Of a stretch of DNA of 64,000 nt, positions 52,551 through 61,245 are shown piece after piece (position 1 is the first letter of the stretch; each line of letters starts with the position of its first letter). The position numbers were made by a program, and so were the translations under genes. The notes below the pieces were generated by a model. It saw nothing but the letters and a program-made list of their open reading frames with translations. It ran no database searches and had not been told where the DNA came from. Origin of the DNA: Prevotella sp. (GTDB lineage Bacteria; Bacteroidota; Bacteroidia; Bacteroidales; Bacteroidaceae); assembly GCA_017619445.1 (NCBI GenBank), contig JAFZSI010000017.1, positions 1 through 64,000 on the forward strand. The letters are read 5' to 3'.

Positions 52551-53153
52551 TTATTTCAGTTCCTGCAGCCTGGCGATGTATTTGCCCAGGATGTCGAACT
52601 CCAGGTTCACCACCGAGCCCACACGGATGTCGCAGAAGTTAGTATGCTCCATCGTGTAGGGGATGATGGCCACCTCGAACGAATTCTCCGTTGGGTTGCA
52701 AACGGTAAGCGAAACACCATTTACCGTCACGCTGCCCTTATCTACTGTGAAATAGCCGCGACGCGCCATCACAGGGTCGTATGCATACTCGAACGTGAAG
52801 TACGTGCTGCCGTCGGCATCAGCCATAGCCACACAACGGGCCGTCATATCCACATGGCCCTGCACTATGTGGCCGTCAAGCCTGCCGTTCATCAACATAG
52901 ACCGCTCCACGTTCACCTTGTCGCCCACCTTGAGCAGGCCCAGATTGGAGCGCAGCAGCGTCTCTTTCATAGCTGTCACCACATACTCGTTGCCCTCGAT
53001 GCTCACCACCGTCAGGCACACGCCGTTGTGAGCCACGCTTTGGTCAATTTTCAACTCGCCCGTAAACGAGCACGTCAGCGTGAAGTCAATATTCTCCTGA
53101 TACTTCCTGATGGCGACAACAGTCGCAAATTCTTCAATAATGCCAGAAAACAT
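52551..53153 (-). CDS. ribE: Riboflavin synthase alpha subunit
   Basis: The 200-residue enzyme makes riboflavin from two lumazine molecules. Its two lumazine-binding repeats are seen: MFSGIIEEFATVVAI with SVAHNGVCLTVVSI, and GHIVQGHVDMTA with SVTVNGVSLTVCN. The length is typical. It appears to be a single gene; a -7 element 360 bp upstream (53514-53521) may drive it. Confidence 0.95.
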   Translation of the reverse strand: MFSGIIEEFATVVAIRKYQENIDFTLTCSFTGELKIDQSVAHNGVCLTVVSIEGNEYVVTAMKETLLRSNLGLLKVGDKVNVERSMLMNGRLDGHIVQGHVDMTARCVAMADADGSTYFTFEYAYDPVMARRGYFTVDKGSVTVNGVSLTVCNPTENSFEVAIIPYTMEHTNFCDIRVGSVVNLEFDILGKYIARLQELK

Positions 53154-53195
53154 AAAAAGATTTACGGATTTACAATTTACAGATTTACTATTATA

Positions 53196-53270
53196 TCACC
53201 CTCCCTTGGAGGGCTGGGGATGGGTTCCTTACAATATAAATCACCCTCCCTTGGGGAGGATTATGGGTTC
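53196..53270. repeat. Two copies of a CCCTCC/GGAGGG hairpin repeat upstream of ribE
   Basis: TCACCCTCCCTTGG occurs at 53196-53209 and 53241-53254, each followed by GGAGGG- or GGAGG-type closing arms and ATGGGTTCC or ATTATGGGTTCC. Both copies fold as small GC-rich hairpins. Confidence 0.7.
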
Positions 53271-53640
53271 CCTTTTCCATTACGGGCAGGAGGGCAAAAA
53301 AAAGAGGCCGTACCGTGATTGTGATGAAAACTCCGAGTATAAGAAGAGTTGAGTGCCCTAAGCCTTTGTAATCCACCGGCATATAGCTGTCCCTGTTGCC
53401 AAGGATGTGGCCCGCCATCAGCAAAAGAAGCGACCTCGGTTTTTCTGATTATTTGATGAGTATCCCGATCTAACCGATACGGCCCATATTTCTTTTTTCT
53501 GTTTTTCTTTCTGCAAAGATAATACTTTCTTACTTATCTTCCAAATTTTTTGGCATTTTTCTCATTCTCTCCGCATCCGCACACCCTGCTTCTCCACCCA
53601 AAATGCCATCTGGGGAAACAGTTCTGATACCCCGAGGAGA
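53271..53640. other. Gene-poor stretch upstream of ribE with possible remnant
   Basis: No gene is supported here. A 77-codon minus-strand frame overlapping it (53191-53424) encodes a hydrophobic peptide that partly translates the hairpin repeats. An open minus-strand frame without ATG (about 53290-53480) gives a coherent but unrecognised peptide that includes THQIIRKTEVASFADGGP. A -7 element, TATCTTTG on the minus strand, is at 53514-53521 and may serve ribE with a long leader. Confidence 0.4.
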
Positions 53641-53765
53641 CAAACCTGCACTTTGCGAATAAATTCTCTAGAGAATTTGAACGTAAACCTGCACTTTACG
53701 TTCGTAAAGCGTATGTTTGTTGAAACAAAGCGGATATTTAGCAAAACAAAGCGTATATATATAAA
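53641..53765. repeat. 21-nt repeat array, locus F
   Basis: A unit CAAACCTGCACTTT (53641) is followed by the perfect cap AAATTCTCTAGAGAATTT (53661-53678) and units at 53682, 53703, 53724 and 53745 with cores AAACCTGCACTTT, AAAGCGTATGTTT, AAAGCGGATATTT and AAAGCGTATATAT. Copies decay toward the right. It lies between ribE and the symporter gene. Confidence 0.85.
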
Positions 53766-53819
53766 AAGAATCCCCCATACCCCACTCAGGGGGCAGGGGG
53801 ACAACTATTGATTTGAGAT

Positions 53820-55007
53820 TTACCGCAAATCGTGGTCGACCATAGCACAGACGCAGGAATCAGACCATACGTTTTCGGCTGTTTCCACCATATCGATGAT
53901 GGTGTAGATGGGCAGGATGATGCCAAGGATGGCTACAGGTGCTCCGATGCCCGACATCAGCGAGAGCGTCAGGAAGAAACAACCCATGGGCACTCCGGCA
54001 TTGCCGATGGCCGAGACGACGGAGATGAGTATCCACAGCAGTATTGTGCTGAGGGTGATGGGCGTTCCGCCATTCTGCATCACAAAGAGCGAGGTGACGA
54101 GTATGAAGGCCGCACAGCCGTTCATGTTGATGGTTGTGCAGACGGGCAACACAAAACGGGCGATGTCTTTGCGCACACCGAGGCGTTTTTCTGCACTCTG
54201 CATGGTGACGGGCAACGTGGCGGCGCTGCTCTTGGTGAAAAGTGCCATCAACACGGCGGGCATCATACGCCCCAGCACATGGATGGGATTCATACCGCGA
54301 GCCAAAAGGAACAGAGGGAGAACAACAAAGAACTGAATGACGTTGCCACCCAGCACAACTGCCACATACTTGCCTATGGAACCGGCCACTACTCCTGCGC
54401 TGACCTGTGCCGACAACTGGGCAGAGAAGGCCACGATGCCCAGGGGAAGCGTCCAAATAAGTCCACGAATCAGCACAAAGAGCAGGTCTTGCAGTCCTGA
54501 CAAACCTTTCACCACCACGGCCTTGTTTTCCGATTCAGGCAGTTTGGATAGTCCAATGCCTACAGCAAAGGCTATCAACAACAGCGAGAGCACATTGCCC
54601 TCGAGCAAAGGCTTGATGATGTTGTTGGGAATCACAGAGAGAATGTGCTCGTAGTAGGAAGTTCCCCCTACTGCCCCCGAGGGGGCTTCTACAGCCATTG
54701 TGCTCCCTTCGGGGAGCGAAGAAGGCGCCACCACCACATACAGCAAAGCTCCTACAGCAGCAGCGGCTACGGTGGTCAGAAACGTGTATATTAAGGTACG
54801 CCCGAAAATCTTGCCAGAACCCTTTGAGCCAAACGTGGCAAACGTTGTTATCACAGCCAGCACGATGGTAGGCACCGCCAACAGTTGGAACAGTCGCGTA
54901 TAGACTGTTGCCACAAACTCCATCAGACGGTCAAGCCAATGAATGCCCAACACTCCCAAAATGACACCCAACACAAGTGCCCCAATCCATATCATTATTT
55001 TTTTCAT
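53820..55007 (-). CDS. Dicarboxylate/amino acid:cation symporter
   Basis: The 395-residue inner-membrane transporter of the sodium:dicarboxylate symporter family starts MKKIMIWIGALVLGVILG. The diagnostic HP1 and helix 7-8 segments are seen: ALFTKSSAATLPVTM with a Ser-rich loop, TTINMNGCAAFILVTSLF, and SAIGNAGVPMGCFFLTLS. The transported amino acid or dicarboxylate cannot be told. A GC-rich hairpin pair lies inside the coding sequence at 54673-54717, in the loop near residues 95-115. Confidence 0.9.
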   Translation of the reverse strand: MKKIMIWIGALVLGVILGVLGIHWLDRLMEFVATVYTRLFQLLAVPTIVLAVITTFATFGSKGSGKIFGRTLIYTFLTTVAAAAVGALLYVVVAPSSLPEGSTMAVEAPSGAVGGTSYYEHILSVIPNNIIKPLLEGNVLSLLLIAFAVGIGLSKLPESENKAVVVKGLSGLQDLLFVLIRGLIWTLPLGIVAFSAQLSAQVSAGVVAGSIGKYVAVVLGGNVIQFFVVLPLFLLARGMNPIHVLGRMMPAVLMALFTKSSAATLPVTMQSAEKRLGVRKDIARFVLPVCTTINMNGCAAFILVTSLFVMQNGGTPITLSTILLWILISVVSAIGNAGVPMGCFFLTLSLMSGIGAPVAILGIILPIYTIIDMVETAENVWSDSCVCAMVDHDLR

Positions 55008-55019
55008 CTCTGTATGCAA

Positions 55020-55142
55020 ATAGATTATTGAGAATTGAGAATTAACTTCGTTGATTTTTGTCGCGACTCAGCCAATCATGCAAGCATGTTGGCGTTCGCT
55101 GCTCCAAAAATTTACAATTTCTCATTCCTCATCCCTTATTTC
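55020..55142. repeat. Non-coding gap with simple repeats and a CATGCAAGCATG palindrome
   Basis: Short tandem GAGAATT words, a palindrome CATGCAAGCATG (55077-55088) and TTTACAATTTCTCATT-type repeats. No gene or -7 element is evident. Confidence 0.5.
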
Positions 55143-56450
55143 TTACAACCTCTTTTCAAATTTGAAGAGTCCGTCTTCCTGGTCAAACTGCTCAGGCATA
55201 TTTGGGTCTGGATAATGTTCGTTAAAGAACTCCACGGCATGGAAACCACAGCGGTTGATGTAGAAGTGTATGTTGCGTCGGTCGAAATACGGGGTGCAGG
55301 TTTCCCACACTTTTATCTCCGGGTGCATGGACTCTATGGTTTTCCAGATGGCCTGGCCGATGCCTTTGCTCTGAACACCCACCTTTACATAAAGGAAAGC
55401 GAGTTCGCCAAGACGGTCTGCCTTGCTTATCGACAGGATGGCACCACCCACCCGCTGGCCGTTCTCGTTGATGGCCTCGTAAGCCTCAGCACCTTGTGCC
55501 TCCAACGACTGGTAGAAATCCAGGTCAGGCAACACCTGCCATTGGTTGGTGCTTTCGCCACCTTCTTTGTTGTAGGCTTCGAAACCATATTGGAACGCCT
55601 CTTGCATCTCTTCTTTGAAAGCGATGATTTCTTCAGACCTTAAAGGCAACAGCAGAATTCCTCCTTTGTGCTTTCCGCATTTGAATTGCTGAATCTGCTC
55701 ATTCATCACTATCCGCATCACCTCAAACACACCATCGCCCGTGCAATGGCTGGTATAAAACTGCGTATTGGGGTAATTGGCTTTCAGTCTTTGCGCCAAT
55801 TCCGTTAATTCCTGATCAGACTCATACCCGTCAAGAAGATGGAATCCGCCCACAACGGTATTGACAGGCCCTGGACAAGCCGCAAGAATGTTTTCAATAC
55901 CACTATGCGCACAACCCGTGAACAAGAAACCGTCGGCATATAGTGCCAGTTCGTGACGGAAATCGTCGTGGACATAATCCCCGTTGGCGTCTTGTACAAA
56001 GAGATTCTGGTTTCCCTTGGGCATCGGGCGAACCAGCGGGATGCGGGCAATGACATGAATGCCGTCGGCAATCTCCCTCGTTTCATTTACAAGCAGCAAT
56101 CTGTCTTGCATATACCTTGGCCACTCTGTCGTAATGCTATGCAGGCCTCCACGCTTTGAATAAAACCTGCCGGTGAGGGCATCAGGCGAAACAACAATCT
56201 TGGCCCGATTGTTGATGTTCAGAAGGTGACTCAGCCCGCCCGCATGGTCGTTGTGCCCGTGAGAGATGAACACACAGTCAACCCCACTCAAGTCAACACC
56301 CATACGCTCCGCATTACGGATAAAGACATCGCTGGCTCCTGTATCGAGCAAGACTCGATGGTGTTCTGTCTCAAACAGGATTGACAGCCCATGCTCTGTT
56401 TCAAGCCGGCTGTCAATACTCCTGTTGTCTGATAATACCGTCCACCTCAT
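55143..56450 (-). CDS. Metallo-beta-lactamase-fold hydrolase fused to GNAT acetyltransferase
   Basis: The 435-residue product of MRWTVLSDNRSIDS. Residues 1 to about 250 are an MBL domain with LLDTGASDVFIRN, FISHGHNDHAGG (HxHxDH) and DGFLFTGCAHSG, similar to the dihydropterin-type MBL enzymes. Residues about 280-435 are GNAT-like: GGAILSISKADRLGELAFLYV, VGVQSKGIGQAIWKTIESM (the acetyl-CoA R/Q-x-x-G-x-G/A motif) and FYINRCGFHAVEFF. It lies 13 bp after lpdA on the same strand and is probably the last gene of the glycine cleavage operon. Substrates are unknown. Confidence 0.85.
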   Translation of the reverse strand: MRWTVLSDNRSIDSRLETEHGLSILFETEHHRVLLDTGASDVFIRNAERMGVDLSGVDCVFISHGHNDHAGGLSHLLNINNRAKIVVSPDALTGRFYSKRGGLHSITTEWPRYMQDRLLLVNETREIADGIHVIARIPLVRPMPKGNQNLFVQDANGDYVHDDFRHELALYADGFLFTGCAHSGIENILAACPGPVNTVVGGFHLLDGYESDQELTELAQRLKANYPNTQFYTSHCTGDGVFEVMRIVMNEQIQQFKCGKHKGGILLLPLRSEEIIAFKEEMQEAFQYGFEAYNKEGGESTNQWQVLPDLDFYQSLEAQGAEAYEAINENGQRVGGAILSISKADRLGELAFLYVKVGVQSKGIGQAIWKTIESMHPEIKVWETCTPYFDRRNIHFYINRCGFHAVEFFNEHYPDPNMPEQFDQEDGLFKFEKRL

Positions 56451-56463
56451 CGGCTTTGAAATC

Positions 56464-57918
56464 TTACATCTCCGCGGCGGCAAGAAGCACCTCGCTGAGC
56501 GTGGGATGGATGTGCACCATGTGGCGCAGTTGGCTGACGGTGGTCTGTCGGCAGATGAGCACACTTACTTCCTGCACAAGGTCGGCGGCATGTGCCCCGA
56601 AGACGTGGCAACCGATGATGCGGTCGTCAGCATCAGCAAGAAGTTTGAGCATCCCCTCAGACTCGTTCATGGCCAGGGCCTTACCGTTGGCGCGGTAGAA
56701 ACTCTTGCGGCACGAGTAGGTGATGCCCTGCTCGCGGCATTGGTCTTCAGAGAGTCCCACGCAGGCTGCCTCGGGATAGGTGAAGATGGCTGCGGGAATC
56801 ACCTCACGGCTGAGTTCCTCAACGCTGTTCATGGCGCACAATAGTTTGTCGGAAGGTGCCTGCAACTGTTCGGGCGCCGCTTTCCCACCCTTTTTCTCGG
56901 CCTCCGCACAGCGTTGTTTGAGGATGCTGCCCACCACATAGAGGGCCTGCATCTCGGCGGCATGGGCAAGCATGTGTCGGCCATTGACGTCGCCCACAGC
57001 ATAGATGCCAGGCACGGTGGTCTGGAAATGCTCGTCCACGTGAATGCCGCTACGCTGGTCGTACTCAAATCCTGCACAGGCAAAGTCGGGACTGATGCGC
57101 GGTGTGCGCCCCACGGCCATGAGCACCATGTCGGCCTCAACCGTTTCTTCCCTGCCCTTGCGGGTGTAGGTGACACGGCGCAAAGGCTCTTCGCCAGAAT
57201 CGGGAACGAAGGTGATGGAGTTGACGGCTGCCTGCATGATGAAACTCACGCCACGGCGTTCGAGTGTCTTGCGCAACCGTTTGGCAATATCGCTGTCGAG
57301 GGCAGGCAGACATTCCTTGAGGAACTCCACCACGATGACCTCCACACCAAAAGCACTCAGAATGCTGGCAAACTCCATGCCGATGACGCCTGCCCCAACG
57401 ATGCACAAACTGCCCGGCAGGGTGTCCATGCTGAGCAACTCGTCAGACTGAATAGCAGCACCCTCGTCGTAGTGCTCCAGTCGCAACTGCTTGGGTTCCG
57501 AGCCTGTGGCCACGATGATGTGCGGGGCTGTGTATTCGTTGCCTTCGTCGTCGGCCACGGTATGGCTGTCTTTGAAGTGTGCAGCTTGTCGCACAAGGGT
57601 GATGTTGGGGTTTGAGAGCAGCGTCTCAATACCGCTGCGCAACGAAGCCACCACCTGTTCCTTGCGGGTCATGACACGCTTGAAATCGAGGCTGTAGTGC
57701 AGTCCGTCGAGCCCATAAGCCTCAGCCTCATGGAGCGTCTGCACCACCTCTGCATTACGGGCCAGCGCCTTGGTGGGTATGCAGCCGCGGTTAAGGCAGG
57801 TGCCTCCAAGCTGTGCAGGTTCAAACACCACAACCTTCAACCCGTGGATGGCGGCAAAGGATGCCGCACGATAGCCTCCGGGGCCTGCGCCGATAACGAT
57901 GAGGTCAGTTCTGGTCAT
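56464..57918 (-). CDS. lpdA: Dihydrolipoyl dehydrogenase (E3/L-protein)
   Basis: The 484-residue flavoprotein reoxidises dihydrolipoyl-GcvH with NAD+. Seen: DLIVIGAGPGGYRAASFAA, the redox-active disulfide in LGGTCLNRGCIPTKAL, GSLCIVGAGVIGMEFASILSAFG (NAD-binding), and the C-terminal HIHPTLSEVLLAAA with the catalytic His-Glu. Its start overlaps the stop of gcvPB by 14 bp. In this operon it works as the L-protein of glycine cleavage. Confidence 0.95.
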   Translation of the reverse strand: MTRTDLIVIGAGPGGYRAASFAAIHGLKVVVFEPAQLGGTCLNRGCIPTKALARNAEVVQTLHEAEAYGLDGLHYSLDFKRVMTRKEQVVASLRSGIETLLSNPNITLVRQAAHFKDSHTVADDEGNEYTAPHIIVATGSEPKQLRLEHYDEGAAIQSDELLSMDTLPGSLCIVGAGVIGMEFASILSAFGVEVIVVEFLKECLPALDSDIAKRLRKTLERRGVSFIMQAAVNSITFVPDSGEEPLRRVTYTRKGREETVEADMVLMAVGRTPRISPDFACAGFEYDQRSGIHVDEHFQTTVPGIYAVGDVNGRHMLAHAAEMQALYVVGSILKQRCAEAEKKGGKAAPEQLQAPSDKLLCAMNSVEELSREVIPAAIFTYPEAACVGLSEDQCREQGITYSCRKSFYRANGKALAMNESEGMLKLLADADDRIIGCHVFGAHAADLVQEVSVLICRQTTVSQLRHMVHIHPTLSEVLLAAAEM

Positions 57919-59398
57919 TTTTCATCTGTTTGTAGGTGACAATGGGATGCTTGGCGGCGAGCACGTCGTCCACACGTCCGATGGGTGTGTTGTGGGGCGC
58001 GCCCTTCACCACGTCGGGGTTCTCGCGTGCTTCCTGGGCAATGGTGCGCATCACGCTGATGAACGCGTCGATGGTTTCCTTGCTCTCGTTCTCGGTAGGC
58101 TCAATCATGAGGCTCTCGTGGAACAGCAGGGGGAAATAGATGGTCGGCGCATGATAGCCGTAGTCCAGCAGCCGCTTGGCCACATCCATCGTGGTGACAC
58201 CCGTGGACTTGTCGGCCAGTCCGTCGAACACAAACTCGTGCATGCAAAGTCCGTCGATGGGCAGTTTGAAGTCATCCTTCAACTGTTCCTTGATGTAGTT
58301 GGCGTTGAGTGTTGCCAACGGTCCCACCATCTTGATGTTCTCGCGCCCGAGTGAAAGAATGTAAGCGTATGCACGCAGCACCACGGCGAAGTTGCCGAAG
58401 AACTGACCGATGCTGCCGAGGGTCTGTTCGTATTCGCCCGTCTCCACATGCAACATGCCGTTGGCCTGGTCGGCCACCACGCGCGGTGTGGGCAGGAACG
58501 GTTCCAGGCCTTCGCGCACGCCGATGGGTCCAGAGCCTGGGCCTCCGCCGCCGTGAGGAGTTGCAAAGGTCTTGTGCAGGTTGATGTGCATCACGTCGAA
58601 GCCCATGTCGCCCGGACGGCAAACGCCGAGCATGGGGTTGAGGTTGGCCCCGTCGTAGTACATCAGTCCGCCGCAGGCATGAATCATGCTGGCAATCTCG
58701 GGAATATCCTTCTCAAACAGTCCGAGCGTGTTGGGGTTGGTCATCATCATGGCGGCGATGTTGGGCCCTTCGGCCTCCACAAGACGCTTCAGGTCGTCAA
58801 GGTCAACCAAACCTTCGGAAGTGCTTTTCACCTCCAACACCTCCAGCCCACAGACGGCCGCCGAGGCGGGATTGGTGCCGTGGGCCGAGTCGGGAATCAC
58901 CACCTTGGTGCGCAGCGCGTCGTTACGGCTGTTGTGGTAAGCACGTATGACCATGAGTCCTGTCAACTCGCCGTGCGCTCCGGCACAGGGATTGAGCGTG
59001 AACTCGCTCAGTCCTGTCAGTTCGGAGAGCAACTCCTGTATGCTGTAGTACACCTCAAGCGCTCCCTGACACGTGTCGGCAGGCTGCAGGGGATGAAGCG
59101 AGGCGAACTCGTTCATGGCGGCCACCTCCTCGTCAATCACGGGGTTGTACTTCATGGTGCAGCTGCCCAGGGGATAGAAACCGTTGTTCACGCCGAAGTT
59201 GTTGGCGCTGTGGTTGGTGTAGTGGCGCACCACGGTGAGTTCGTCGCACTCGGGCAGTTCCGCGTCTTCCGCACGTCGCAGGTTCTGGGGCAGCTGTCCG
59301 GTGGTGTAATCCTCAAAGTTGTTGCGGGGCAACGAGTAGCCGCGTCGTCCAGGATGCGACAACTCGAAAATCAGTTGTCCGTAAAGCTTGTTATTCAT
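57905..59398 (-). CDS. gcvPB: Glycine dehydrogenase (decarboxylating) subunit 2
   Basis: The 497-residue second half of P-protein carries the PLP site. Seen: YPLGSCTMKYNPVIDEEVAAM, the lysine loop VMHINLHKTFATPHGGGGPG, GPIGVREGLEPFLPTPRVV and LMIEPTENESKETIDAF. Together with GcvPA it decarboxylates glycine and transfers the aminomethyl group to the lipoyl arm of GcvH. It overlaps gcvPA by 8 bp and lpdA by 14 bp, indicating tight coupling. Confidence 0.96.
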   Translation of the reverse strand: MNNKLYGQLIFELSHPGRRGYSLPRNNFEDYTTGQLPQNLRRAEDAELPECDELTVVRHYTNHSANNFGVNNGFYPLGSCTMKYNPVIDEEVAAMNEFASLHPLQPADTCQGALEVYYSIQELLSELTGLSEFTLNPCAGAHGELTGLMVIRAYHNSRNDALRTKVVIPDSAHGTNPASAAVCGLEVLEVKSTSEGLVDLDDLKRLVEAEGPNIAAMMMTNPNTLGLFEKDIPEIASMIHACGGLMYYDGANLNPMLGVCRPGDMGFDVMHINLHKTFATPHGGGGPGSGPIGVREGLEPFLPTPRVVADQANGMLHVETGEYEQTLGSIGQFFGNFAVVLRAYAYILSLGRENIKMVGPLATLNANYIKEQLKDDFKLPIDGLCMHEFVFDGLADKSTGVTTMDVAKRLLDYGYHAPTIYFPLLFHESLMIEPTENESKETIDAFISVMRTIAQEARENPDVVKGAPHNTPIGRVDDVLAAKHPIVTYKQMKNDQN

Positions 59399-60728
59399 GG
59401 TGCTGTTCCTCCTTGGTTAAGATTTCTACCAGTTCGTCAATATCCTCCTTGCTGCGTTTCTCGGTAACGGCCAGCATAAGGGTGTGCTGGTCAATCTTCA
59501 CGCCAGCCAGATAGCCGTATTCAAGACTCGTGCGCAACAACAAGTCAACATCGTCGTCGGAGGTGACGCAGAACTCGTTGAAGAAAGGCTGATTGTAAGT
59601 CAGGCGGAACTTGCCTGAAGCCACGAGACGGTCCATCAGATAGTGGGCGCCGGCGTAGGAAAGCTCGGCAGCCTCTTTCAATCCCTGTTTGCCCATGAGT
59701 GCCAAATAGATGGTGGCGTAGAGCGCCATGAGACTTTGGTTCGAGCAGATGTTGCTGGTGGCCTTCTGTCGGCGTATGTGTTGTTCGCGCGCCTGCAGGG
59801 TGAGCACAAAGGCGCGGTTGCCGCGGTTGTCGCGCGTCATGCCTACGATGCGCCCTGGCATCTTGCGGATGAGCTTGTCTGTGCAGCACATATAGCCCAC
59901 GCCGGGGCCTCCAAACGACATGGGCATGCCCAGGCTCTGCCCGTCGCCGACGGCAATGTCGGCACCCCACTCTTTCGGGGTCTTGAGCACAGCCAGGTCG
60001 GCAGCCACGCTGTTGATGATGAACAGCGCCTTGTGGTTGTGGATGTCGTCGGCAAAGCCGCTGAAATCCTCCACGATGCCGTAGTAGTTGGGCATCTGCA
60101 CCACCACGCCAGCCACGCCGCCCTCGTCGAGCAACTGCTGCATGTGGGCGCGGTCTGTTGTGCCCTCGCTTTGCCTGATGGTCTGAATGTCTATGCCCTG
60201 ATAACGGGCGTAGGTGTCCACCACGCGGCGAATCTTCGGGTCAACGGTTTCGCTCACAAGCACACGGTTCACCTTCTTGCCTGCCGCCACAGCCATCATC
60301 ACAGCCTCGGCGGTGGCCGTGGCACCATCGTACATCGACGCGTTGGCCACATCCATGCCGGTCAGTTCGGCCATCATGCTCTGGAACTCGAAGATGTAGT
60401 GCAGCGTGCCCTGCGATATTTCGGCCTGATAAGGCGTGTAACTTGTGAGGAACTCCGACCGCTGCACGATGTTCTGCACCACGGAGGGCGAATAGTGGTC
60501 ATAGACACCCGCTCCGGCAAAGCAGGTTAGCTGGTCGTTCAGCATGCCGAGGGTCTGCATGAACTGGCGTATCTCCAACTCGCTCAGGGCCTCGGGCAAG
60601 TCGTATTCGCCGCGGAAGCGTATGCTTTCGGGAATGTCGGCGTAGAGTGCGTCGAGCGATTCGGCGCCTGCCACGCTGAGCATCTGGCGAATGTCGTCGT
60701 CAGTATGTGGAAAGAACTTGTAATTCAT
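59391..60728 (-). CDS. gcvPA: Glycine dehydrogenase (decarboxylating) subunit 1
   Basis: The 445-residue first half of P-protein starts MNYKFFPHTDDDIRQMLSVAG. Seen: YTPYQAEISQGTLHYIFEFQSM, DVANASMYDGATATAEAVMM and MSFGGPGVGYMCCTDKLIRKMPGRIVG, all strongly typical for the split form. The C-terminus, RSKEDIDELVEILTKEE, forms the overlap with gcvPB. The arrangement of a separate subunit 1 and 2 differs from the fused 950-residue P-protein. Confidence 0.96.
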   Translation of the reverse strand: MNYKFFPHTDDDIRQMLSVAGAESLDALYADIPESIRFRGEYDLPEALSELEIRQFMQTLGMLNDQLTCFAGAGVYDHYSPSVVQNIVQRSEFLTSYTPYQAEISQGTLHYIFEFQSMMAELTGMDVANASMYDGATATAEAVMMAVAAGKKVNRVLVSETVDPKIRRVVDTYARYQGIDIQTIRQSEGTTDRAHMQQLLDEGGVAGVVVQMPNYYGIVEDFSGFADDIHNHKALFIINSVAADLAVLKTPKEWGADIAVGDGQSLGMPMSFGGPGVGYMCCTDKLIRKMPGRIVGMTRDNRGNRAFVLTLQAREQHIRRQKATSNICSNQSLMALYATIYLALMGKQGLKEAAELSYAGAHYLMDRLVASGKFRLTYNQPFFNEFCVTSDDDVDLLLRTSLEYGYLAGVKIDQHTLMLAVTEKRSKEDIDELVEILTKEEQHHE

Positions 60729-60770
60729 GTGGGTCTGTGTGTGTGAACCATAGATTCAATTCCAAGTCTT

Positions 60771-61157
60771 TCAGCCCTCTTTCTCGCAGAAGGCAGCATA
60801 GTCTGCCGCGGTCATCAGGTTGTCGAGCTCTGAGGGGTCGTTCATCTCCACCTTGATAATCCAGTTCTCAAAGGCATCGTTATTCACCAGTTCGGGCTCG
60901 TCTTCCAGGGCCTCGTTCACCTCGACCACCGTACCCGTGACGGGCGAGATGAGGTCGCTGGCAGCCTTGACGCTCTCCACGGCACCAAACTCCTCGCCAG
61001 CCTCCACTTCGTCATCCACTTCGGGCATATCCACATAGACAATGTTGCCGAGGGCATGCTGGGCATAGTCGGTGATGCCGATGTAGCCAAAATTGCCTTC
61101 AACGCGTACAAACTCGTGACTCTCGCTGTAATAGAGTCCTTCAATTACTTTTGCCAT
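60771..61157 (-). CDS. gcvH: Glycine cleavage H-protein
   Basis: The 128-residue lipoyl carrier starts MAKVIEGLYYSESHEFVRV. The lipoylated Lys lies in the motif FGAVESVKAASDLISPVTG near residue 63. It carries the aminomethyl group between P, T and L proteins. It lies 42 bp upstream of gcvPA and 88 bp after gcvT, where the gap is filled by CTCCTTTA-like repeats. Confidence 0.97.
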   Translation of the reverse strand: MAKVIEGLYYSESHEFVRVEGNFGYIGITDYAQHALGNIVYVDMPEVDDEVEAGEEFGAVESVKAASDLISPVTGTVVEVNEALEDEPELVNNDAFENWIIKVEMNDPSELDNLMTAADYAAFCEKEG

Positions 61158-61175
61158 AATTCTTCTTGTTTTTAT

Positions 61176-61245
61176 TGTTTGTTGATTCTTTTTATCTGCT
61201 CTTCCTTTTCTCCCCCCTCCTTTTCTCCTTTACTCCTTCTCTCCT
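61176..61245. repeat. CTCCTTTA-type tandem repeats between gcvT and gcvH
   Basis: The gap contains CTTCCTTTTCTCC, CTCCTTTTCTCCTTTACTCC and similar words, the same as upstream of GH43 (42961-43030). No gene is present. Confidence 0.7.

Noticed and set aside
53191..53424. 77-codon minus-strand ORF upstream of ribE
   Set aside because: Much of it translates the CCCTCC hairpin repeats; no family and no promoter next to it.
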